The notes beneath the pieces were generated by a model that was not told the DNA's origin, did not search any database, and was given only the letters and a program-made list of their open reading frames with translations. The position numbers and the translations under genes were made by a program. DNA of 64,000 bases from Dysidea avara. Taxonomy: Eukaryota > Porifera > Demospongiae > Dictyoceratida > Dysideidae. Every line of letters begins with the position of its first letter. The first letter of the stretch is position 1. The stretch spans positions 7,913,858-7,977,857 of the forward strand of contig NC_089272.1 of the NCBI RefSeq assembly GCF_963678975.1, given 5' to 3'. This document shows, in pieces, positions 1-11,034 of the stretch.

Positions 1-269
1 AGCGAGTGAAGACTCCCATCTAAAGAAAAAAGGATATGTATGTGTATATGTATTGTATGTGTGTGTACGTGTGCATGGATGTGTGTGCATGTGCGTACAA
101 ACAACAGTACACAGCAATTAAATTTACTATTCACTAACAGCTACCCACAGCTACCATCACCTCTCAAGATTCCAATACTACAACTATGTGAAATAAATGT
201 AGCTAACTTTTACAGCTAGCCCTAAATCAAGAGTTAATTGGGGGAGTGCAGTGGTATGTAGGATACAAA
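1..269. other. Intergenic, TG-rich simple sequence
   Basis: No gene is seen. Positions about 35-100 are an imperfect TG/GTAT-rich tract; the rest is ordinary AT-rich sequence up to the first MITE. Confidence 0.5.
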
Positions 270-888
270 CATATGTGACCATCTCAGCGAAAACCCGTAT
301 AGTTCACACAGCCCAGAATTTTTTATATTTTTATTTCTCAGCATTGGTTCACCAAAGTTTCAGCCTTCTGTGGTGAGTAGCTTTGGAATTACAGAAATAG
401 AAAGTAGGGAGAGCAAGGAAATTGATTTATACAGTGACTATACTAAAAATAAACTACGGGCACTTGCATTCGCAGCAATAACTTCCGTTTGGATTAGTCT
501 ACAAAGTTGGAATTTGGCTTACAATGTTCACCATGGATTAGCAGATCAACCAAAGTATAGCTTTAGCCCTGCAGTCACTTGCGCATAGGCATATGAAGGC
601 AGTTTTGTTGAAGAAACGGCAACAAATTTAAACAAATGCACCTGTCACGCAAACCATTAGATCTGCAGAAATGAAACAAAGATTTTCGAACTCTCCATGA
701 GTAGGCGAATAAGATGGTTTATAGTTTTAATCGATCTGAGTCTTCCTTCTTCAAGTACTTGCCTGATAAAAACTTGCTTATTTTTTCTTGTAGCATGAAC
801 AATTTTATGAATTATTTTTACATTTTGATTTTCTCAATACGCATGCTTGTGTGAATTAGATGGGTTTTCGCTGAGACGGTCACATATG
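270..888. mobile_element. MITE with GTGACC...GGTCAC termini (long member)
   Basis: The left end reads CATATGTGACCATCTCAGCG and the right end is its near-perfect inverse (GAGACGGTCACATATG), giving an inverted repeat of roughly 28 bp. A 72-codon ORF at 370-588 lies inside and has no recognisable domain. The termini belong to the family also seen at 883-1138, 33636-33876, 47817-48534, 50809-51057 and 59828-61379 (shared start GTGACC/GTGACT plus a GCGAAAA or GTGAAAA block). No transposase is present, so the element is non-autonomous. The superfamily cannot be assigned from the sequence. Confidence 0.75.
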
Positions 889-1138
889 TGACCACATCTG
901 TGAAAGAGGTCTAATAGCTTTTCCAATGGTATGTACTTGGCAGTCCATAACTTAACTTGTGTGTGTAAGGTATCAGCCTGAAATTTGGTCACCTTACACT
1001 CCTAACATAGCAACTCCTAACATAGCACTATTGCTGGATGTAATTTTAAGACAATAGGTTAAACACACGATGGGTTATGACTTGTCAAACTTGGAAATTT
1101 GGAAAGGCTATAAGACCCTTTTCACAGATCTGGTCACA
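883..1138. mobile_element. MITE, GTGACC family, short member
   Basis: The inverted ends are CATATGTGACCACATCTGTG on the left and CACAGATCTGGTCAC on the right. Each is followed inward by a matching GGTCTAATAGCTTTCC / GGAAAGGCTATAAGACC block. The element shares its left CATATG with the right end of the preceding MITE, so the two are fused end to end. It is homologous along its length to 33636-33876. Confidence 0.8.
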
Positions 1139-2300
1139 CTTAGTATTAACAATCTACTTTGACCTCTATGATGATCCTGAATCTAAAAAAGGGCTACTCT
1201 GAATGTGTACTTACATATTGCCAATTAAGTTAGACTTTTATACCGTTCTGTGATGTACGACAACACACACAACACACACACGAACTACACATACTGTACA
1301 AACACAAATTAGTCATATCTCACCTTACACTGTATGTGGTCCCAGTCAATTTATTTTCTAAGACCTAATTAACATCGTTGACATTGAAGGCGTTCTAATG
1401 GAATAACCATGACAAGTGACAGTCATATATGTATGGGATTGAGGGGTATGTCCATACCTATAGTACATATTGTTGTCCACTGTATGGAAAGGTTTATGTA
1501 CCTCTGGCAGAAAACCTGTCTGAAGAATGAGATATTTACCAAAGATTACATCATTACTCCCACCCACTCACCTATAAATATTTCATACATGATCACTCCA
1601 ATTGACCAGTATCCAGTATGCCTGTACGAATGTGTTAGAATATAGTCATTCTGCCTTGCCCAGAGGAACATTTTACTACACGTAAACAAAACAAAACAAA
1701 ATGAATAAAAATATAGTTAGCTACAACACAATTATGAAACAATGAATAAAGTCACAAGAGCATCCACATATTCACTATAACTAAGCCACATTTTTTAAAC
1801 ACAAGTGACCTCAAAGTTTGGTAATGCCAATTATGGGTACACTATGGTATGCATTGAAATATCAATCAAAAACATGTTTGCTAAAAAGTCACTGTCATAT
1901 TTACACAGCACCTTCGAATTACTGTGTCTGACAGGTTGTGCTGGGCCAAACACTCACCGTCTATCCTACACACAACCTACTCACTTTATGGTGTCCACTT
2001 GCACCAACTTCTTCACTCTGTAAGAAAAATGTTAATGTGATTGTGGTATTTGATTACTGATAATTAACAAGCTATATTCATTACCATGCCACAGTGATCA
2101 AATACTTAAAATGACATTTAATTGTAAGCCACACAGTGCATCCATTTGTATACCTTATGGCCTCATATATGCACAAATTGGGATTGTCCATACTTTATTT
2201 AAGTATGTAATGGACCAGGAGCCCATAAGTGCCAGCAGACTATGAACATCTAAGTAATCTGAATTTGTCCCTGGCATACTGCATGTGTGTGGTGTAGTAT
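1139..2300. other. Intergenic, no gene recognised
   Basis: Only short ORFs with no domain or splice logic are seen. There is a small AAAAC tract near 1686-1700. Confidence 0.4.
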
Positions 2301-2306
2301 GTACAT

Positions 2307-2308
<2 letters not shown>

Positions 2309-2370
<62 letters not shown>
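2309..2370. repeat. (GT)n microsatellite
   Basis: About 31 uninterrupted GT dinucleotides. The cysteine/valine and histidine/threonine ORFs across it are artefacts. A poly-A run follows at about 2429-2442. Confidence 0.97.
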
Positions 2371-2373
<3 letters not shown>

Positions 2374-2705
2374 CAAGTGTGCCAACCCCCTCTCTGCTAT
2401 CTTTATGCCACCATTTTATGGCGGCTATAAAAAAAAAAAAAAATTAAAACTAGACTTGGTCAGCAAGCAGTAAGTGATATTGTTGCTGCCAAACATTTGC
2501 CTGAACTAAGTGATCAGTGTTGCCTGAAACAGGGACCTTACCATTACTTTTAGAGCAAACCTTGTGATATGTGATTGTGGTATTTAATTACTCATAATTA
2601 ATAAGCCTCTTAATTATATTCATTGCCATGACATTACTATTCATGCAATAGAGGTTTGCACATTCTCACAAAAATATTGATCAGAAACCAACCAGCTTCG
2701 CAATG

Positions 2706-2901
2706 CAGTGGAACCTTTCTCATACAGACATTTTGGGACCCAGAAGTTTTGGCTAATTTTTGCTGTAATATAGAGGTATTCCTCTTTCAGTGGTCAAAAA
2801 TGTATTAACCAGACCTGTTGGGACCAAAATTGTTGTCCTTATTATGAGGTGTTTCCTATTGTGTTCTTAATTTGGGGAGTTTGTTAAGAGAAGTTTCACT
2901 G
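2706..2901. mobile_element. Short Tigger/pogo-type MITE
   Basis: The left end is CAGTGGAACCTTTCTC and the right end, on the other strand, is CAGTGAAACTTCTCTTA; a TA follows the right end. The ends match those of the 54547-54987 element (CAGTGGAACCTCTCTTATCC). The CAG start and TA flank are typical of pogo/Tigger elements. There is no coding capacity. Confidence 0.65.
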
Positions 2902-5900
2902 TACCTTCACAGTGCATACATCATATTCTAGCACCATAACACTGTTGGGTTAAGCCAGGCTTGACTGGTTTCCAAGCTGTACCGTAGCCCATGGCCAGGT
3001 TATAGTGTATGAAGTGATAGTCCTTACATGAGGACTGTATGACCATGAGAACTGTACATACTATGAAAAACATTTTCTACTCACAAAACATCCTCCAATA
3101 ATAACAGTTTACACACTTTGGATGACACATAAAACAATTATACTCACTCAGGTACCAGGAGTTGTTGGTAGTTGTTGTCTACGATCAGCCTAAGGGAGAA
3201 AATCAACCATACCTCTGACTAATGACCTTAGTATATACCTTCTCGTCAAGGACTACATGCTATTGAGCATGCATGGCAACTGGTTGTTAGGTGACTAAGA
3301 AGGAGCTTGTTACATGACATAGTCCCCCCTTACAAATAAGACCACCTCTTTACCACAGTGATCCAAACAGATCAGTCCACTAAGGAGGTAACACAGATGG
3401 TTGTTACGACATCAGAGTAACAGAATAAATATTGTCATAATCAGACAAGAGGTGTCAGTTATCTACCTTAGTATTTGACCAAATGGCCATAGGCCAAATA
3501 ATAGCATTTTTGAAAAAGGCAATCTATCCACCATAGTACTCCAGTGATTATACCTGTAGGGGAAGTACCCTTAGCACTTGACTCACCTCAGTAGCTAGGT
3601 CATAGCCAGCAATACGAGCAGTTCCACTAATACACAATCACAGAGAATGATTTAACAAATAAAAGCTTAGTACTGACACCGATTGCAGATAGACTCATGC
3701 CATTGATTGCCAATAGATATAGAAGAACTTTGTTCACTGCCTAATGGTATTAAACGCCTCACTATAATAAAGTTTTAACTCTAAACTAATGCCCACCAGC
3801 GGACTTAAAAATAGGTCCACCCATCGCCAAACCTAATGCACACTACGCGCCGCGAGTATTGTGGTAAGAGGTTACTTATTGTTACCACTATTTTAGACTG
3901 ACAATTAACAATATAAGATTATTAGAAAATCTAATAACTATTGCAATTCCAAAATAGTTAATTGTCTACAAATGATGGAGATGGAGATATATAGTCACAT
4001 ATACACAGTACAGTGACTATAACACAGTAGTTACATGTAACATATAATAGCCGGTGTAACTCATGTTTGACATGCTATCAAACTTAGCATACTAGCACCT
4101 CTTTATGGCTTTATATTTTAGTTGTGAAACCTACATAGTTCAAACTACTCTATGTATATGTAGCTAGCTAGCTATATATTGGAAATGCATCATTGTGTTT
4201 TTTTTTTCAGAATCAACTGCAAAGAGAAGCTGAAAATCCATTTTTGGGTATATATTAGACTGAGCCGCAGTGTGAAATAAATAATACATGGTTCATTGTT
4301 ATATGGAAGTATAATAGCCGTGATGCCATTAATATACTACAGCATGCATGTTATTTGCTTTCATATTAATCTGTTACTTGAGTATCACAAGCCAAGCTAC
4401 TACATGCATGAATACTGTTCAGGGTGAAATAGCATTTTTGTGGTGGCTTTCACATGATCACATAAGGGTTTGGCAGGGTGTAGTATTTGTAAATCTGTTG
4501 ATGATGGGTTAACTGGCTATAGTTTTAATGCAATTATTTGCACATGCTCAATGAATATAATTAATATTATTGATGCAAGTCCTGTGGAATTTACAATAAA
4601 GTATAGTGCATCAGGATCTCACTTGGTATAATTGCATATGTTACAGATGTTTGTGTAACTTCATAAATAAAGGAGACTTGGAACTGTCCAGTCTCAATTG
4701 TACCTATTTTTATTAAAACTGGATATCCTTAAATCCACATGCATGCAAGCACAACTTTTGAGTATCAGTGTGTCGATGAAGTAAACAGATTGCTCTGATG
4801 ATCATCCTCATCTCTGTTTGATACATCCCAAGGCCATTTACACATGACTAATAATTAGTGGTTAATATGACGGGTCCATAGTAACTTAATTAAAGTGAAG
4901 GAATACAATAAAACTCTTAGCATCACAAGTGAATTCATGATCTTTATGATATTAGAGTGTGCAGGATGTGGAATATGATCACACAGTATTGGCTAGACCT
5001 TTGTTCCATTGTTATTTTCCTAAGTGCTAAGGCATACTTGAGACCTTCCAGATGTTGCAGGTTCTTATTTTAGGTACTGCACATTAAGAGAAGTGCAGTT
5101 TTATGAATCTGTGAAAGCCTATAAGTACATACACATACACGTGAGAACTAATCATATCACCAAGGCCATCACCAAGGCCAACAACACACTGACAGGAATA
5201 ATGTCATCATTGTCCACCAATGTGATAACTACTAATTTTTTTTTGGTAGTGGTTCATTATAATAGTTGTGTCCATGGTAAATAATTAAATAAAGTACTTC
5301 ACATGCAATCACTTCATACAAAATATGGCTTGAACCACAAGAATGCCTGCCAACTGTCACATGCTGGTGAAGGATGAAGACCATTATTGACTTGTTACTT
5401 TACAGGAAGACTTGTGATGAAACTGAAATCTCTACAGGATTACTTGTACAAGTACTTGCTATGCTGATGTTTTAAGTGTAGAATTCCATCATCAGCTCCC
5501 ATTATGTTAATTCAGTAAACACCTTTGGACCAAGAATTTTATATATGTCAAAGGTATTTAGGGCTATCCAGATGATGCAGGTTCATATTAATGTTGATTT
5601 CATCTCATGAAGCTTGGCTCAGTCTCAATCTTAGCTTCATGTGAACTAGGTATGAGGTATATTATAAAGAGTGCTAGGGCATACACAGATTGTTACCTCA
5701 TGCACTCCTGTTCGATACAGTCAATAAATGCCAAGCATGGCTATAGCAAAAACAACAAAAATATTGACAGGATATGTAGTTGCCGGAATAAGAGGTCATG
5801 ATCAGGACAATGGTAGATATATATGCTAACTTTAATATTTATTAAAAGTGGCAAGTGACTAAAGTGTAGGCAGTACTGGAGCAGCACAATGTTGGTCACC

Positions 5901-6108
5901 GCAATTAAATTATGGTCAATTATTACAGGATAAAGCAATATACTACAGGTACACATCTGTATGTCAGACCACAGAATTGTCACATGTCAGACCACAGAGT
6001 GGTCACAAGCTGTCAAACTGTCACTTATGTAATTAAATTTAATATGTATTCACAGGCTTTAGCCTTTCACAAGTCCCTAGTGGGATAGCATTTAATAAAT
6101 GGCATTGT
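2902..6108. other. Intergenic, no gene established
   Basis: Small ORFs only. One isolated 40-nt exon-like segment with consensus splice sites lies at 3587-3626 on the minus strand (see findings). A pair of direct repeats (ATGTCAGACCACAGA) lies near 5951-6000. Confidence 0.4.
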
Positions 6109-7757
6109 TTATTTACAATCTTTCTTATTTACAAATATACGTAACATATCATTATAGGCTACAGATTTTTTACTATATGTACAAGTATGTACATCCCTAC
6201 AAAAACGACCATCCTTACTACTAGTATGATAAAGGTACATTACAATAGGATATATAACCTTACTACCACTATAAATTGTTCTATTTCTACCTACTGCCCT
6301 ATCAAAAGATTGGTCCCACCCTCTTTCAAAGTATGTACAATTAAAATCCCTAGCCCTAAGATGTGTCCTATTCCCGAATAATTTATAATAAACTGAATGC
6401 ATGAATGGTATCCTAATGTATTTGTCACAGCTCTCCTTTGTACTATTTAGCTTCTTATTTACTTCTATAATTAACCTATTTACATGGTCCATCACTACTG
6501 CCTCAGGAATGTCCTCTATGTAAAATTGTCTGTAAGATAATACCATTAACAAAACTGGGGATGAAATAACATGCTATACCTTAACACTTCCTGTGTACAA
6601 TCCTTTTCAGATACCCACCCAGCCTGGTCAGTGGGATAATTCCTCCACTTGACCAGGAATTGTCTCGGTTGGTTCTTCTGATGAATAAATCACAAATATA
6701 AGGGTATATAGCATAAACATATGCATACCTTCTTGTTAGTGGCTAAAACCCTTTCTACTTCATAGTAGACCGAGTGGGTATCTGAAAAATTAGTTACAGC
6801 AACAGTAGCAGTGGTGCGTGTACCAACAGTGGTGGTATCGGTTTCTGTAGCAACGGCAGCAGTGGTGGAGGTAGTGGTATCTGTAGCAACAGCTGTGGTA
6901 GTGGTATCTGTAGCAATAGCAGCAGTGGCGATGGTGGTGGTATCTCTTGACTCAGCTACATCATTCTGTACAACAATTACATACATGCATGATTTAAAAT
7001 ACAACATTGAATTAGCTATAGCTATTTGACCAATGACCATGCATAGTCCTGAGTATAGCTAATCTATATAGCCAGAGAGAGAACCATCATTATTATAAAT
7101 GAGAAAACACAATAAGTAGAGTTAGCTTATAGTATGTGCGACCTCGGTCTCGTGCGACCACAATCAGATCGTAGTAAAAGATCTGTGTGGGCACGGCAAG
7201 GTAAATACAAGAACTAAACTGACAAACATACATACATACAGAAAACAAAAAAGAAGTGATTAGTAGTTACAAATTTAAGGAGACAACTCACTGCAGTTCC
7301 TAGCCAAGAAAATTCGTTGTGAGCATGTAATGCAAGTGTTGGCTGTTCTATCTAGAGTCTATCTTATGTTAGATTTGGTGGCAATAGATGTAGTTTTCTT
7401 ATTTGTTGGCATTGGACATCCATGCAAAAGCAGAAATAAGTGGTCTTGTTGTTGCCTTGAATGTGATTATATACATCTAGCTTGCTATATAATCGTGCTA
7501 TAGGTATGGGAAACACTTACCATTTCGAAGCAATCAGATTTGGACTGCAGGTGGTCATCAAAATGACCACGCTATAAAATTATAATACACCACATAATAT
7601 CACTATAAGACTTACATAGTATAGCTACTTGTATAGCTACTGTACACCTGCATGACATGACGTGAATGGACAAGATAGTAGAGCTTACCTTTGACCTTAC
7701 ATCCACCTTTCCTTGCAGCAAAGCTACTGCGTCCACTCTCTTTCTCCTTGTTTCCAT
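6109..7757 (-). CDS. Chromodomain protein, five exons, 291 aa
   Basis: I assemble five minus-strand exons: 7757-7689, 7571-7521, 6965-6729, 6677-6580 and 6529-6109. All introns are GT-AG (117, 555, 51 and 50 bp), and the phases sum to 292 codons including the stop. The N-terminus is basic (METRRKRVDAV). Exon 3 is a Thr/Ala-rich low-complexity stretch of TDTTT-type repeats. A chromodomain spans the exon 3-4 junction, about residues 106-152: it begins YYEVERVLATNKK and continues NQPRQFLVKWRNYP, then AGWVSEKD. The Tyr, the Trp of VKW and the later Trp sit where the methyl-lysine aromatic cage of HP1-type domains is expected. The C-terminal ~140 residues are not recognised. A nuclear, histone-tail-reading role is inferred from the domain. 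The gene is head to head with the DDE-like gene at 8337. A retroelement or transposon origin is possible, but no integrase or RT is attached. Confidence 0.72.
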
Positions 7758-8336
7758 TATAGTCAGTTAGTACGTATAATTATATCGCCTTCAAGTATAT
7801 AGACCGGGTCGATATAGACAATTCTCTACCTTGTGCAGATGCATAGCCTTCAACTTTTAAAGTATTGCAGGGCGTGCACCTTTTGTAAAGCTATTGATCA
7901 CCGCGATCTTACTAATGGTTGCTTGATATATTATAAAAATGAAACAAAGGACGCCCGGGTCTTGATTACCGTTTGGATAATGCTGCTTGATTTGATTTTC
8001 AATTTGACTTAGATAGTAGCTTATAGATAGCTAGTCTATGTATGTTGCACCAGCGCCTTAAGTTGGCCAGGACTGTATTCGATGGTAAGCACATGCTGCG
8101 TATACCTGGTACTAGGCATGTATAGCTGCAATGCATGGGTATGCACCAAATAAGGGGCAAACGATAGAGGGTACAACATTTACAGAGAATTGAGCTACAG
8201 AGAATAAAGCTAAATTTGGCGGGATTAGCTGACTGGCGGGATTTAAAACACTATAAAAGACCGGAATATAGGCTATTTAGGTTATATTTTGTGAATGCTT
8301 GTTATAGTGCTCAGCAGGTTAATTTGTAGTTATAAT
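7758..8336. promoter_or_regulatory. Divergent promoter with E2F-like sites and TATA box
   Basis: This 579-bp gap separates the start codons of the chromodomain gene (minus) and the DDE-like gene (plus). On the plus side there are two E2F-type GGCGGGAT sites, TTTGGCGGGAT at 8215-8225 and TGGCGGGAT at 8234-8242. A TATA box, CTATAAAAGA, lies at 8251-8260, about 77-86 bp before the ATG. Sites are judged by consensus only. Shared regulation of both genes is inference. Confidence 0.5.
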
Positions 8337-10955
8337 ATGACTTCTCCGTTAGGAAGCCCGAGCTCCGAGTCGCCTCAGCAAGAACTTAAGAAAGGCATGG
8401 AATGTATTGACAACAAGATCAAGGGAAAAATTATTCCCACTGACCCGAGAGACCACCGTCAGTACAAGGCTTGCTTGCAAAATAACCCAATTGCAAAGAT
8501 AGTGATACCTAATTCTTTGTACTACGACTGGGAGGCTAAAATTAAATTACAGAGAAAATTACACTGCCGTGTTTCAACTTACGCTGATCTCCTAAATTTT
8601 AGTCTTGCCAGGACAGGCATTTTCTCATCGGTGAACAGCAATATAGAGTGCAGGCTGAAGAGGGAATTCTGTAAAATCAGATCAAGATATACCGAGTTAA
8701 TGGGGACAAAAAAAACTGTCTTCAAGGAATCTGGTTCTCGTAAATTTTTACTATTTGAAAAAGAGGTGTGCTTTCACAGTCAACACATAGAAATTCCAGG
8801 TAGGTTGGCACTGATAACTTAGCTTATAATCTACTGATGATTCATTGTAGCTGTGTACTAGCTATATATATTAGGCCACATAAACTTAATTATTAGTTCT
8901 CATCCCCGCCCACATCACCGTTTTTCTTACCGCATCAAGGATTTTTTGCACCACTGGTGGCTTAGTGCAGCCATCCAGCACCTTTTAAAGTTGGTGCCTT
9001 GCTAGAGCAGTCTAAGAAAAAGTGCATTCTGAGCCATTTTAACTAGCTAATTCATTCAATAATGATGGTTTATCTCAGCTATCCAGTTAGTAAAAAAATA
9101 TATAAAAAAACATAATCCGCCCTCCAGCAATGCTATTTTTAGTGCAGGAGGATGAGAAACTAATAATTAAGTTTATGTGGCCTTATATACCTTGATTTTA
9201 CTTGCAGGAATGCCATATACTGAAGTACGGCCAAGTACCCAACAACGAAAACTGGCCTTGATAAAAGCTAAGACAACCGAATACTTAAAAGGGTTAGGGG
9301 CAATAGGGCTAAAAGCAACAATGCTGACTGTGGAGACTGGAGGAGAAGACATAAACATTAAGTTGGGGAAATCAGGCCGCAGATCTAGAATCGTCAAGCA
9401 AAGAACTGCTACCAAAGACACACAGAAAGCTCTATTGCACACCCTCATGGTAAATAATGTATCATTCAAAGTTTATCATGAGATAGCCTCACTGTTTCCA
9501 TCCCTGCCAAGAGCATATGAGGTAAAGTAATTATTTTATGCACCCATACAAATGTAATGGTTACGTGTCATCTGTATATAGATAAAGAAACTTAAAAAGG
9601 AAATAAAAACAACACCAATAACCAGCACAAAAAACAATGAGATAGAAGGGGCTGAATGCGACTTCATTGAGCTTCTAACTGAAGCTGCTACAGACTTGGT
9701 TAGTCTACATAATGCCGATAGTTTAACATACGTGACATAGTATGATATATACCAAGTGCATATAATAGCATATACGCAGTGTGAGCAGCCTGCATGTCCT
9801 AACTGTAAACTCCCTACACATCATTGTAACTGTGTGATGATAAACATTCTCAACCTTCTAGTCTCATACACAAATACTCTGAGTGCCAACTGTGTTACTC
9901 CATTGCCTTGCAAATACAACATATTATGCAGGCTAGGAATCTACATAAATGACAATGTAATATCACAAGTGAAATTTGTGCAGGTCATCTACTGACTATA
10001 CATAGTACAGAATCCAGAAAATATAGAAAATACAGAAAATATTATCATGCTATCAAGAAGTGATATCATTTACAAAAATTATGCTATTGCAACCATGCAA
10101 AAGACTACGTATTGTAAATATATTACTGACCTTATCATGCCTTAAAATTATTAACTTGTACATGTAGCAGAACAATAGCTATTATATAGTTTGTGTTGCT
10201 TACACAATTACAACCCCATGTATGAGTGTTTACAAGAATTTCAGGTGGTTGATCTGGATCAGAGTTTACTGCTTGCTGTTCTTACATCAAACAGATCAAC
10301 AGAGATCCTACAAAGTTCGACAGTAACAAAATAAGAGTAAAGGTATCATTGGATGGAGCGAAATATAGCAGGACATCAAATTTTTGCATTCTCACATTTA
10401 CGATACTTTGTGGGGAAGAGTTCATCCAATCAAGTATGCCTGTGTATAAAGTACAGATAAAAATTAATGTATATATATAGTATTAAACTAACAAACTCGT
10501 AAAGATACAAGCATGCATATGTGCTTTTAACACATACATATATACAAAGCAAAGCCTCCAGCAGCCGCATGCAAAACATAGCCATTGCCACCCAGTGAAC
10601 CAGCACCGGGATGCATGTACACCACTCAGGTATTCAAGTCTTGTGCAGGGTAATACTCTTGGGGTAGTATTACCTACTTAGGACATACAAAGAGAGGTCG
10701 CAAAACCCAAAGTTTCTCAATGACCTCAATACTGCTAAATGACAGTGGCCATTTGCTTCTTTTGATAAATAGCAAACATATATACCAGGCACCCAGTGAT
10801 ATTATAGCTTTGTCAGCTGGTTTCTGGAGCAATTCTTCTTGCTCAAGAAAACAACAGCAACGGCAAAACTACAAATAGAACTTCATTATATTGCCAGACT
10901 GATGCTCTAGCCACTTGGCTATGCTTCCTCATACACACACACACACACACACACT

Positions 10956-11034
<79 letters not shown>

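Noticed and set aside
2155..2473. His/Thr and Cys/Val ORFs over the GT tract
   Set aside because: Pure translation of a dinucleotide repeat.
6811..7029. Val/Ser-rich plus ORF
   Set aside because: Antisense of the Thr-rich exon of the chromodomain gene.
9173..9469. 98-codon minus ORF
   Set aside because: Antisense shadow of exon 2 of the DDE-like gene.
9756..9995. Cys-rich 79-codon ORF (CEQPACPNCKLPTHHCNC)
   Set aside because: Lies in intron 3 of the DDE-like gene, off its phase, with no support as an exon; kept only as a curiosity.
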